Below are positions 25,091 through 37,140 of a stretch of DNA of 64,000 nt, one piece after another (the stretch's first letter is position 1; the number at the start of each line of letters is the position of its first letter). The notes below the pieces were generated by a model. The model saw only the letters and a program-made list of their open reading frames with translations, did no database searches and was not told where the DNA came from. A program made the translations under genes and the position numbers. The stretch is from Mesodorylaimus sp. YZB2_4. Its lineage: Eukaryota > Nematoda > Enoplea > Dorylaimida > Dorylaimidae. The stretch is taken from positions 224,147-288,146 of the forward strand of contig JASANH010000455.1 in assembly GCA_030248295.1 (NCBI GenBank), read 5' to 3'.

Positions 25091-28000
25091 CTAAAATGTT
25101 AGATCACAGCTTGCAAGTGCGAGTAGGAACAGCTAACACTAAAGGCTACTAGTTGGTGGTGTTGGTCTTGATGTAGCTGTATAGACTTCATTAAAGGACA
25201 TGTCAACCAGAACACGCCGACGGCTATGACACGCTCGCACAGTCATGAATTAGTTAAGCGCGCTTTTCCCATCCCCTCGGGATTGTGACGCTCACAAAAA
25301 GAACTGTTGGCGTGTGGTCAAATGGCACGCCTTGGAGTGAACTTCTGAGAGCTAGAATCGAGCAGGGAAAAGGAACCCAGAAAATTCCTGCTGGTTCGGG
25401 AAAAGCGATGATTGTGGGTGTGTGTGGGCGCGTTGAAGCACATGAGAAAGTGTACGTAAATAATCGAGTGGTATGGCCTTATGGCGGCACAATTTTGTGG
25501 CATCCCTGGCTTGTAATTTACAACCAGCCGCAGTAGGCGGGACTTCTGCGGGTGCTCCTCTCGGGAAATGGAAAATACATCGATGTCCCAATGAGGCACG
25601 CTCTCACCACTTCCGAATACAAGAGCCTGTTAAAAGTTTCACAAAATATAAGGGATTTTAAAACAATCGGAACGGAGATGAATTTCTGAGTCGGCCGACC
25701 CGCGCTCGCATTCAAGCTAGCAGAGAGACCAGCTATTATAAGGGAAGAAAAAACCTCTCGTGGTAATACTTTGTCTGGCCAATCAGCAGAAATTTCGCAG
25801 GTTTCCATTTCGGGTCTTAATGAAATCGACTTTATCAGAACGGAAGGTGGGCGGAGAAGAGGAAATCGAGTTCGGATATGAATGTGGAAAGGGTCAACGG
25901 AAATTGGTGAGATAACATAAGAGGCCGGCAAACATTGGAAATGGCCTCACGCAAGGTACCGACCAGCATAGCAACCAAAAAGTCACCTTCGGAATATGAA
26001 CTGGAAAGCAATCACCTGCTCCGAGCTTGATGGCCGATCTATCGCGTGTCATATCTCATAGCCACATCAAAGCATACACCGAAAAGACTAGCAAAATGAT
26101 TAAATGTTGGCTATCAACGTCTCTAATGGAAATTATCTCTCAGGGAGTCCGATCCGCCACGACTGGGCGTAGCTGATTTCCCGTTCGCTCAAAACAGCGC
26201 CTAATCACATCCGTTTGTGAACATTTTATGGCTATAGTCTCGGCAAACCAAAATGGTCGAATGCCGACTTCCTTCAAGCATAATGCTTGGCAAAAAATGT
26301 TTTTCATACTCGTACAAGACAAAAATATAAATTTCCAGACGCGGTGCTCAAGGGCCACATTATGCTACCAGACTTTGTAAATCAAATCGGGTGATATTTA
26401 GGATTCAAAAATCGAATTCCGTGGTATAGGCGGCAAAAAAATTAGAAAACCATCCCATGCCCACAACTAACATCTAGTGGCACGGCGCCAGAAACAAAAG
26501 AAGCAGTCTTGGGAATTTATCGACTGGAAGTCACGCAACGATCATCAGACCAACTCACAGATCCACTTCTTCGTTTCGACTTTTTAGTTGAAATAAACAA
26601 GTCACTTAACATTTCTAAATTAGGCAAAGCAACAGAATTTTGTTTTAGCTGACGTGATCACTGCACGAATCCGAAGTTTGTCCGCGCAATTTGTTTTGGG
26701 GACCAGCTAAACATATTAGCAAGGATTGGTTCGCTGGAAGAGTGCCAGTAGGAATACTAAATTGGAAGGCATTGAATCCAGTCTCACCCAAGTACTATGC
26801 AAGGTACTGGCTTTAGGCAGTTTAGCCACTTTGCCACACCCGACTAATTTAATTATCGTTCGAACATAAGCAAGACTGCCAGCAAGCAAAATCAAATTAT
26901 CCGATTAGCTCATTCTTTTCCGTCTCACGCGTGCCAACACATTCGTGTCCTCAGTCGGGAATGTCAAGCACGAACTTTATTTTTTTAGTTTTCTATTCAA
27001 ATGTGGTGCCTAGCTTACGTTTCGGGTCCTTGAAAAAGACCTGGTCTTCGGATTCAATACTTTTATTTTACCTGCATTTTGCATTTTACCTGAAAAAAGG
27101 CACTTAATTAGAAGTGCCCAATTTTGGTTTCAATGAATTTGAGAAGAGTCGATATGTCAGGAATGAAGAATGCAGCTAAGGTCTCTCCCTGACGGAATGG
27201 AGGACTGATCCATCCCCCTTGACAAGAAAGCCGTTGACAAAACCTCCAAAGAGTGGCAGATGCAATATCCCACCTTCAATCGTCATCGACAGAGGCGTTC
27301 GTGCACAAAAAAATGCTTAGAATAAAGAAAATTGTGCCGATCCACTCTGTCTATCTTTTCTTATTTCGCATACGTAGGTATCGGAAAAGGCTTCTCTCCG
27401 ACAACGCACGTATCCAGGCGTTGAAGTAAAGCTTTTGACAAGCTTGCCAGACGTCACGCGAATTCTTTGCTAGGAGCCGCGAACTAGAGGAGGGGAAGCG
27501 AACGGATGAATGAGGGTAAAGCTAAATGGCATCACCAATGCCCAAACTTCGCCAACAGCCACATAAGACCGATGCGGGCCAGTGTGGCCAAATGTCAAAT
27601 TGCCTATGCGAGCACGTAGGTACTGTTCGATTTGACAAGTTGCTCAAGGCGGGCACGACCCGCGCCACAATCCGAGCATTGCGTTTCGCAAGATGGCATA
27701 TCGCTCATCGAGGGAGGTGCTGGAATTGCCGTGATTGGATTAGCCGAGTGGGAACTAGGCGAAAAGAACGCATGCCAAAGCTGACAATGTTCTTCTCACT
27801 GACATGACAACGTTTTGTCTTCGTCACACTAAAAGGAAGCCTAACGCTCACAATATTTCATTCTAGGCGGCAGTTCCTCGTTTTACCAACTCTTTTCGGC
27901 TCAAAACATGTTTATTCTCGGTTTGGCTGAATTACCAGACTGCCTATTCATTTTCTTCCTCTTTTAATGACCCTTCCATCTAGCCTCGGAAAAATGAATC

Positions 28001-31000
28001 CTATAAAACCACCACGCGCATAGAAAAATATGTAACAGCAGACCGTATAGTGTGCAATCCTGACTGAATAAAAGTTGGTATGTCAAAATATACCGGTAAT
28101 AAAAACCCGTTAATTCGCCAAAGATGTCATTCTAAACGAACCACCTGCCTACGTCAGCATGAGGTCGTTGTAATGTCTTATTTCAGTAACAGAACCAGCT
28201 ATTGCGATGTTTGGTGGAACCAGTTCCTCAAAACCCACAAAATGGTGATAAAGCTGACAGGTAGTCACTCCAAACTCAATCAGGCAGCAGCCCTCCTACA
28301 TTTGATTCCAGCATGCTGATGTAACGATCTATCGAGAAGACCCGGAACTTGGGGGGATAGTGGGGTGAGCAAGCCGACAAAAGTTAGAGCTTGTGAAGGT
28401 GTACACCATGAAACCGATATTGATTGGGGAAAGGAGGGGTACTGGGATAGAGAAGAGGCGGCAAGTGGCGACAGCAGTCCGCCGAGTCGATTGAATACGT
28501 AGCCTATCAAAAGCATGCCAGCACATCGGGGATGTGCTTTGTGCCAAGAACATAAACAAGTAATGGATAGGTCTTAACCTTACTTGACCAATCCAGAGCG
28601 CCACTTCGCTTCTCTGCCGCTTTTCTTTCTTATTAAATGTATCTATCTCGCCCAGTCTCCATCCTCCAAGACCCATGCCGCTCATGACTATGTAGCTCGA
28701 GGCGTTCGCCCGTACTAGCTGTACTTGGTCGCCGAACCCTATATGATCTATCACTCTACAATCTGACCAATGACTTCAAGATTTCTCAAATAATCAAATG
28801 AGTTTTTAGTTCATGTCAGAAATAGATCAACCTTACGTCAAACGGTGACTCTGGAGACTTTTCCTCATCTCATTCACGTTCATGGAGTCGCCCAGAGGTG
28901 ATCATAAGTTTTCATAAACTTTGCTCTTGAAGCCCCTGAAGTATAAACACCGTCGCCACCCCGGCGATAAGGGTATTCTGGGTGTTATAACGCACTGTAA
29001 GGCGTCTTTTCTACAGTCAGACTTCCCATTACCTCGGTGAATGAATGCATTCAAAATCTCTCAGACCAAGTAGATAAACCCTATTATGAAGTGATCACTG
29101 GAGCGTAAATGTGCTAACTAGGCCCACACGTGCCAACGCGCATACTGAACAAGTTCCTAATGCTCACAAATTAACGTTAAAAAACAAGCGAGAAAAGCAA
29201 AGCAAATAACTACGTAGGACATAACAGATCCTGGAGATTTCGCTTTTACTCTAGGCATTAAATCCAAGCCCAGCATGGATTCTAAGTGAGAAAACTGAAT
29301 GAAAGAAAATGACGCCTTTCCGTTCTGGCGAGCGCCGTTCGATAAACCCTCGTCAATCTTAATCTGTTGGTGGCCGAGCCGTGGGCGTTGTGCCTATATC
29401 CAATACTGCTTCCGGCCAAGCGACGACTTAGGAAACACTGCAAACGATTTCGGCCACAACCCCTCCGTAACCTTGCTGTCAAAATGTGGGTCTGCTCCTA
29501 ATTAACTTTTCATGCATTACCCAAATTTTACCACATTGCCACTAGTCCTGGCTGAATGCAGAGGTGATGGATGGAAAGCGCGAACTCCGTTTCCGCTCAC
29601 CCGGGCGCGGTCAGATCTGCTGCAAAGCAAAAACCGCATCCGACCCCGCCAATGGCAATTGTAAAGGCTAGTAGAGCCAAAACCGAAGAGCGAAAATGAT
29701 TGCTCAATAAAGTTCAGCTGTTGAAGAAGCAGAAAAGTGCTCCATTACTTATAATTCCCTACACGGTTCTCTGCGTGAGGGGTGGACGAGTGGGACCGAG
29801 CTTGCATTTTTCGCTTAGGGGTGGCACTTCAATTAAGTTTCGCTTCATAAAACTGAAAAATGCCCAATCGAGCGTACTCTTTTAGGGGGCCGCATTCATT
29901 AGTCATTCTTTAAACTCTCCGGAAGGATCTACGCTATTTCACAAAGTGGATAAATTTAACTAGTCGACTAGAAATGGTGAACCAAAGCTGTGACCATTCC
30001 GCCCAGACAGTGTAACTATAAATACCTCGACGCCTAAGTTTTACGGCAATAATTAATCAGAGTTAGACAAGAATCCCACATCTGTCTCCTTCGTGACATT
30101 GGGTCCATTTTTTGAAAGCTGAAAGTCTCAAAAGTAATTTATTTGACACCAGGAAACAAATCTTGGTCAATTGATTAATTGAAGACTAAAGAAAGCTGCC
30201 CTTGTTCACGCTTTAGTCTACATATAGCACGCTATCTCTGCACTGGGGCGAAAATGGTCGACATAAAATCTTGTCATTTGTGGTCTATAAGAGCTAAAAG
30301 TAGCGCGAAGAACAGGAAGTATTCGAACCTGACTTCTTATCAAGCATATGTCAACATTACCCTCTATGGATTGACCGTGATCATGGCTGTATGACTGCAT
30401 GTAGTTAGCGTCTGCACGCAAACGACTCATCACATTATGGAGGGTACACAAGATGGCATGACACTTATGCACTTACAGATAATGAACCAAGACGCCTCCA
30501 CAAAGTAACATTCCTCAGTGACCGACTTAGAGCTTCTACACGACAGCAATGTAGGGTACCCACACCAAACCTGAGGACACCCCGACGAGGAAGAGGCCCA
30601 ATATCCGTTCGTGGTTGGGGAAGGATCGCTGGCAGCCGACCATCCGCGCGCCAGAAAGTGGGTAGTACGTACCACCTTACGTTTTTTCGCGCAGCCGCTC
30701 ATGAGAAAGTGATTAGATTTCGTGTATTCTATCACGCATTCACGCCTGTCGAACCCCCTTGGCGAACAGCAGCAGGCGGCGAGCGGATGAATCTAAACCT
30801 CGATTCGAACCACAGAAAGCTCACAACGGACACTACTCTAGTTCTACGGGTACTTTCCTTCCTATTCACGATCGCACCGCCTGCCGATTTCTTGTATACA
30901 TGTGATCCGGAGCATGTTATTGGAAAGTGGTAAATGAAAGCGTGAACGAAGAGGCGTTGCCTTTTCACCGCAAAGCCGACTCTAAAGATCCTAATTAACA

Positions 31001-32498
31001 GTGGCGCCTCGCCGAGTTGTCCAGTATAATGAGAAAGAATGTAGCCAGTAGTTAGGAATTTAGACGAATTTGAATTCAAAAGGCCTTGTGAAAGTTGTAA
31101 TCATGGACTAGCTCTAGTCTCGGCCGTATTAGCGGGAACTATTCGCGTCTGTTTTCGGATAAGCCTTTTATGTGATGAGGAATCAGGTTGCTTTGAAATT
31201 TCAAGTCGGGTTTGGGAGAAGCCCGTGTTGTTTTTGTCTTGTAAGAAAATCGCGAGGGTATGTTTTCTTTTGTACCAACACCTTGGATTGTTTTACTCTC
31301 CAGTGCTTCTAAGCGTAAGCAAGACTTGATTAGAATGTCACTAAACATTGCTGTTTGCTCGATCTGGATTAAAAAACTAGAGATGCGTTCCTAATGGGAC
31401 GAAGACGAGCAGCAGCTTCCTCCTCGTTCGAGAGCAGTATACCCCATCTTTTCTTGCAAATAGATACGTAGGCGTATACCAGAAGTTCGGTGCACTCTTA
31501 CTACGCCAGCTCCCATCTGTGGAGGAGGACTTGATCAACATGCTATACGTATATATATCAACGGACAGGCTGTGTCGTGACTAACAACACAGTGGCCCAA
31601 TCACGAAAAGGAGAGCATGTTTTTGGAGCCATTCAGCTGTGCAGCTTTGCGATTTATGTTGATCCAGCGCATCAAATGCATCTGAGAAGCAAAGAGTGCT
31701 GGTTTTTCTGCCGCCTCGGTCGACCCTCGCAGTGGAATGCAAGAACGTGCATTTTGGTAATTGTCAGTGGCATCGAGAAGTTGCCGATACGAGAGGCCGA
31801 AACGTGCCTTGCCCAGGCCCAATTAAGGAGTCTTTCGATGATGCGCTGATCATGAACGTACAAGCCATTGTTTAGCTTTCATGCAATGTTGTGGTTCAGG
31901 ACGCAGTCAACCACAACAGACTGCATGACCGTACATTGAAGAAGGTACCGCGGGTAGTAGATGGTCTCAAAACACCCCAGGCAGGCTTCCTAGTCGTATA
32001 CATAAGCCGGAGACTTCGACTCGACAGGTTTCTGCCTCGCCTGGAGAGAGTGATAGACCAGCCAACGAAGACAAGCCGATACACTGCTCTGTGTACAACA
32101 TATGTATTAAGAGGCCAATTTAGCTGAGCGAATACACAACCTCTCCCGCAGGCAACACGCCTATTGTAGCATGTATTTTTTGGCTAGCCTGCCACTGTTG
32201 ATTTCTAGCATTTGGCGAATATGGAGAGCATGAAATCAAAATGATAATATGCAGGAAGCCATGAAGAACAAAAATCGTGCGCGAAAAAATTATAGAAGCC
32301 GATATTTCGGTTGGTTGTGCTCACCTAGAAAATGCAGGGCGCAGCGAGCCTTTTTTCCAGTTCAACTGTACAACAGTCCGCATTGTCGGTGTAAAGAGTG
32401 TTCAAGAAGATATTCCATCCTCGGCAGCTTATTTTCAACGTGTGTCCCAGTGTGCAGTCGCTTGATTTTGAGGTCTCTTCTGAATCGCTCGTACAGAA
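25091..32498. other. 7.4-kb region with no recognised gene
   Basis: No frame shows known domains or a phase-consistent exon chain. It should contain the missing 5' exon(s) and promoter of the minus-strand GPCR on its left side and the promoter of the plus-strand NPAYQT gene on its right. Composition is ordinary. Confidence 0.45.
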
Positions 32499-34129
32499 AT
32501 GGCTCCAATCCTGCTGCTCGACTCATCGAGTGCCATGACCTTCGACTGGTCCCTGTTGTTCCCAGTGGCGATCTCGGCTTCAATTATGGTCTCGTTGGTT
32601 CTGGTCGTGCTGATGTGCTGTGGGGCTGCTGGAGGAGGTGGGGAGAACATGCGGCAGCAACCATACGATCCCTCGAATGATCCGTTCGAAGATGGTATCC
32701 ACGTTGTTCTGATGTCCCCAGAAAGCCCGTACTTTTGCGAAGATTGCTCCCGGACTCGATTGGACGAAGAATGCCCCGACGAGCCGAATCACTTCCGAAG
32801 CGACGTCTGGTTGTGGTGCAAAGAAAATAATAACATCATTGCACCACAAGCAAGCGACTACGGTACCCGACTGCACTACTACGATCACGGAATGCAGCCG
32901 GTCGACGACGAGAAAAAACGCTCACGACCGCAGGTGACAAAGGACCAACTGCGTTCCATTGTTCAAGAACGTGAGAGCATGTACGAATCTCTCCGTCATC
33001 GCACCACAAAACCAGAAAGATCGCGTCGTAGCAGGCGCAAGCCGCGAGTTCAAAGTGAACGCTCGACTGTGAGTACTGCTTTGTGATTTCGCTCCAGCTT
33101 ATCTCGCTGAAGGATAAACTTTGTTTCAGAGGGCAGACCTGGACGAAAAGTCTGAAAAGAACAAGTCAGAGTCTGGTGCTAAACTGCCCACCAGGATTCT
33201 GACTCCATCGACTAGGACTCGGACTCCAACGACCAGGACTCCCACTCCAGAAGCCAAGTCTCGGCCTCAAGCGATCAAATCTCAGGCTCAAGCGGCCAAG
33301 TCTGAGGATCTGATGAACAAAACGCAGGCGGATGTCAAAAAGATCCCAACATCAGAAAATAAAGAGGTTCCGAAAGCGGGCAAGGTAAAGACGAATGCGC
33401 CCAAAGCCGCCAAAGTAAGACATTCGCGTTGAATTTTATAACCTGGAGACCCATAGTTTGCCTGGTCTTTGTAGCCAAAAGCCCAGATGACAGTGATGCA
33501 TTCAGAGGTAAGCCAGCCTGCATGACGTCCTTCCATACATATAAGCAGCAAATGTGCGATTCAGGAGAAAATGCGGGCTGCCGCTCTGAATCCGGCCTAC
33601 CAGACGATCTACGAGGCCAGGTCAGAAGTGTTCGATCGGGTATTGTATAATTGCTTTATATTGTCTAGCTGAGGGATGATGGAGCTTTTTTCAGCCCGGT
33701 GGGAAAGGTGACAATCGAGCCGTCGAACAGAAAACAATGGTCCGCGAAAACCGCGTCTTCCAACAGAAGACGATGGCTCGCGAAATCGGTGGTGTTGCAC
33801 CGGCAAGTTTTAGAGCCACGATTCGTGTTTGTGTGGAATACAGAACATCCGTTTTAGGGCCATGCTCCTCAAAAGACTGTGGTTGTTCCCGGAGGGGAGA
33901 CGGAGGTAACAGCTTGCTGCTGTCTCGTATATCTTCAAAATATACGCTATTTTTTAGAGACGAATGAGAGCGGCTGCACTCAATCCGGCCTATCAGACGC
34001 TCTACGCTATCAACTCGAACGTGTTCCAAGAAGGAGAGGTAAGCAGTTTTACAGGTGTCATTTCTGTCGCGTTGTCATTCGTTATTTCAGAAATCGAGTG
34101 CCCATGGATCCGACTCCGCTGTGCACTGA
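32499..34129 (+). CDS. NPAYQT-motif single-pass membrane protein, paralogue A (unrecognised family)
   Basis: Eight phase-0 exons give 412 aa: 32499-33068, 33130-33414, 33475-33507, 33565-33639, 33695-33802, 33858-33905, 33958-34038, 34091-34129. MAPILLL starts a ~17-residue N-terminus, a TM helix at about 18-39, then CC and a Gly run (possible palmitoylation). Residues 56-165 form a conserved region shared with paralogue B: YDP..DPFEDG.HVV.M..ESPYFCE.CSR, NHFRS.(V/L)W.W, IAP, HY.DHG..PVD. Exon 2 is basic and Thr/Pro/Lys rich. The motif MRAAALNPAYQT(I/L)Y occurs at about 300-312 and 377-389, with QKTM(V/A)RE twice between them. NPAY is an NPxY signal and YQT(I/L) a Yxx-phi signal, both known as endocytic or PTB-adaptor motifs, so I infer trafficking or scaffolding. 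The intron after 33802 has a GC donor (gcaagt). No function is known to me. Confidence 0.82.
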
Positions 34130-34979
34130 GGCGCCATGCTTGCCCGATCGCTCAGTCGATCGATCATCTAGCTCCGTCAATGCCTGTGATCTCCCAGTTT
34201 TGTGTGTTTTTGTGTACTGAACATGATGTGATCGTTGAGTGCAAAGAACTCGATGGGAAGAAAAAACTTCCGTGCGCTGAAACAAAATACATGACGGACT
34301 CCTGGTGATGAGTGGGCGTGGCTTCCAACGCTCCATCAGCCTATTAGAAAGCAACAGGGAACAGATGCAGAGATAACCGTAGAGGGAGTACGGATCAAGG
34401 GACCCCCTGAGGCTGGAAGTTTGTAAGGGGGTATATAAGATCTAGTTTATGTTTGGCATGATAATGATACTTGTGTCTGGTGCATTGACCTTTGCCTGAT
34501 TGGCCTGTCTCAACATTGGGTACAAGTTATGCTGACTGGTTCCCTTGTCTTCTTTTGTTTTGTGAATTGCACTGATAACTTGATGTCGGTGTCTTAGTTA
34601 GTCTACTCGGTGTTCCTCGTAGAGTGCGGTGCGGAGTAAAACCTACGATAATCATCCGACTTGTTGTGAGACTAGAGCCTTACAAGTTGCTTCGATCTCT
34701 ACGAGGGCAACTTTAACACCAAAACTTTCACGAGAGTCCACATCAGCTCGTTTTTGTTCACATGATCGCGAACACGTTGAGTTCAGACGCACCGATAGAT
34801 GTGCGCTAATGAAAGCAAGCTTGTAACTGCGGAGTAGAACATCATCGTACGCTGCGATTCAGTTTCTTATCCATCGCTTGTTCAGACACTAACAAGTAAG
34901 ACGTGTCACACACGCGATAGCACAGACACAAGTCACGAATACTGCTGACCAACTGGATCGAGAGTTCCCTTCTTCAATC
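34130..34979. other. spacer between convergent paralogues, LTR-like patch
   Basis: Contains the two 3' UTRs. A TATA match (tatataag, 34432-34439) preceded by GC-rich gaccccctgaggc and followed by a T/G-rich tract gives a promoter or solo-LTR look between about 34306 and 34700, but no terminal repeats or target duplication were proven. Confidence 0.35.
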
Positions 34980-36179
34980 TCAATCGCGGTAGTTGGATTG
35001 AGCCAAACGATTGCCTCCACCACCGCCGCCACCACCACCTTTCTATGAACAAGTCGGATAGCGTGGATTTTTCGCTAAAGAATAAGAGGAAGGCTTACCG
35101 TCGCAAACACGTCAGATTTGGCATTGTATAATGTTTGGTAGGCTGGATTGCCTTGAGCTGCCTTCATTCGCCCCTAAAATGAAAAAAAGTTCTGGAATAT
35201 GTAACCGGGAAAGAGAAAAACTTTTCTCACATCGTCAGCTCCAGGGCCAGCCATACTCGCCATTGGAGGTCGTCCCTAAAACGGGCAGTCGTATTTATAA
35301 ACTCTCAGATGCCTCGATGCACGAGTACTTACCCCTCCGCCACCTACAGATTCGCGCACCATGGTTTTGTGTCCGTCGAATGCTGCACGACCGCCGCCAC
35401 CGCCACCACCACCTTTGCCAGACTAAAAATAAAACCATTGCAAGATTTCAAGTTGGCAGAGAGATAGACATACTTGATCGAACACGTTCGACTTGGCACC
35501 ATAGATGGTCTGATAAGCGGGATTCTTTTGAGCTGCACGCATTTGAGACTCTCCAGCCGCCGCAGTCGGTGCAGGTCCCCTGGGGGCCTAAAATAACTTA
35601 GTAAAAGCTGGACAAAAAAAGATAACCAAGCTTGAATACGCTTACGCCACGACCAGATGGTCCCTGCCGCGACGATGAGAAGGGTTTCGAGGGTCCCTTC
35701 TCACGGCCAGTCTGGTACTGACTTTCGCGTTGTTGGATCTTGGAGCGAAGCTGCTCACCAGTGATGGTCCCTCTTGAGAGTTCCTTGTCGACTGGAACTT
35801 CGCCATGGTCGAAATAGTGGAATCGGGTGTGAAAATCACGAGCGCGCGGAGCGATGTGACCAGGCTGATCCTTGAGCCAACGCCATAGCTCGCTACGAAA
35901 ATGATTTTGGTCATGCGGCAGTTCAACGTCGATCATCATTCGACTGCATTCTTCGCAGAAGTAGGGACTCTCGGCAGTCATGATTACAACGTGCTTGCCA
36001 TCTTCGAACGGGTCAGCCCTGGGGTCGTAAGCTGGACTGGCATTGCCACCAGCGCAGCAGCATAACAAGATTACGAAGACCAACGAAATGGCCAGTGTCG
36101 CTGAAAGTATTACCGAGAAAACGGCAGGTGACCAGTCGATCGTTATCACATCCATCGAATCGATTACGATCGGAGCCAT
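34980..36179 (-). CDS. NPAYQT-motif single-pass membrane protein, paralogue B (unrecognised family)
   Basis: Six phase-0 exons give 306 aa: 35646-36179, 35474-35587, 35333-35422, 35231-35275, 35099-35173, 34980-35042. The layout copies paralogue A: short N-terminus (MAPIVID), TM at about 17-39, CCC then Gly, the DPFEDGKHVVIM...ESPYFCEECSR region (about 51-150), then MRAAQKNPAYQTIYGAKSNVF (A-type module, Asn at 200), a poly-Gly stretch with KTMVRE, a short GRPPMASMAGPG exon, and a second module MKAAQGNPAYQTLYNAKSDVF (Asn at 270). The C-terminus is another poly-Gly run ending NRLAQSNYRD. It lacks the basic exon 2 of paralogue A. The two genes point toward each other, as in an inverted duplication. 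Exon boundaries around the repeated modules match those of A, which supports both models. Confidence 0.82.
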
Positions 36180-37140
36180 TCTTCACACCGGAACAAAGAG
36201 ACTTGCAATCACGACGGAACGCGCTTGCGCAATGACATTGGCGGATTCATTGTTCCTACCCTTGTCACGCTGTACGTTGCCTCCACTTCAGTGACCCCAA
36301 AATCCTTAAAATCAGCATGCCTAAAATAGGGTCCTGCTCTGAAATATCTACATCTCCTCCTCGGGTCGCTTTTAGAAATAATTTTTAGTATTGCACAGAC
36401 GCTGTTACATATGTGCTTCCAGAAATTCGAGCACTATGGTCCCTTCCTGTAAGAATCGACTACTTAGAATCGACCACATAGTTAATTGACCGAATTTTCA
36501 AAAATGACACCACCTGAACTTTTGTCCTGTTGAGTCTGCACAAAACGACTTGTTCTTTCGATAAATCCATTTATGAGGTACCCTTTCAGCCTGCGGAAGT
36601 TCAGGTGGGGTCATTTTTTCAAATTTGGCCATCCCAAGGTCTCTTGACATGGCATTTCAAAGGTCACGTACAAGTACAAGTGTTCGTGTGCATTGCAACT
36701 CTTCTATTCTAAATTCTTTCAGCGGTCGATCAATATTTGCCACGAGGCCCCATCAAATACCCTGCACACGGGTGCTTGAGCGGTTAGGCGAGCAACTGTT
36801 GCTGATCGGTCTTATTGTGCCATTGATTACATACAAGTATGACGCAGACTTTCTGCAGTGACACGGCACAAGAGGTGTCTCTACACTGCAAGAGGACATG
36901 CTAGTCAATATGCGTTAGAACACGGTCGGAACAAGTGAAAAAAATTAAGTCGCACTTCTGCATTTGATCTGCAACATCTCCTTACCATCTCGACCACATC
37001 CTATTTAGCATAGCGAATGGCTCCAGTCTACATTATGCATTATAATGTCTGCCGCACGTCCATGCTACTACTACAGTATGAGATGCTAACCTTTACAAAA
37101 GGTCGTCGCGGACTGTTCAGTTTATCCTTTCCGTGCTCGC
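36180..37140. other. spacer between paralogue B and GTP cyclohydrolase
   Basis: No gene. Besides the foldback at 36500-36618 it should hold the promoter of the minus-strand NPAYQT gene (right after 36179) and the 3' UTR of the minus-strand cyclohydrolase gene (before 37141). Confidence 0.45.
36500..36618. repeat. foldback: 22-bp inverted repeat, 75-nt loop
   Basis: Arms 36500-36521 (aaaaatgacaccacctgaac, then tt) and 36597-36618 match as reverse complements at 21 of 22 positions, with weaker similarity extending outward. It lies about 320 bp upstream of the start of paralogue B. Confidence 0.85.
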
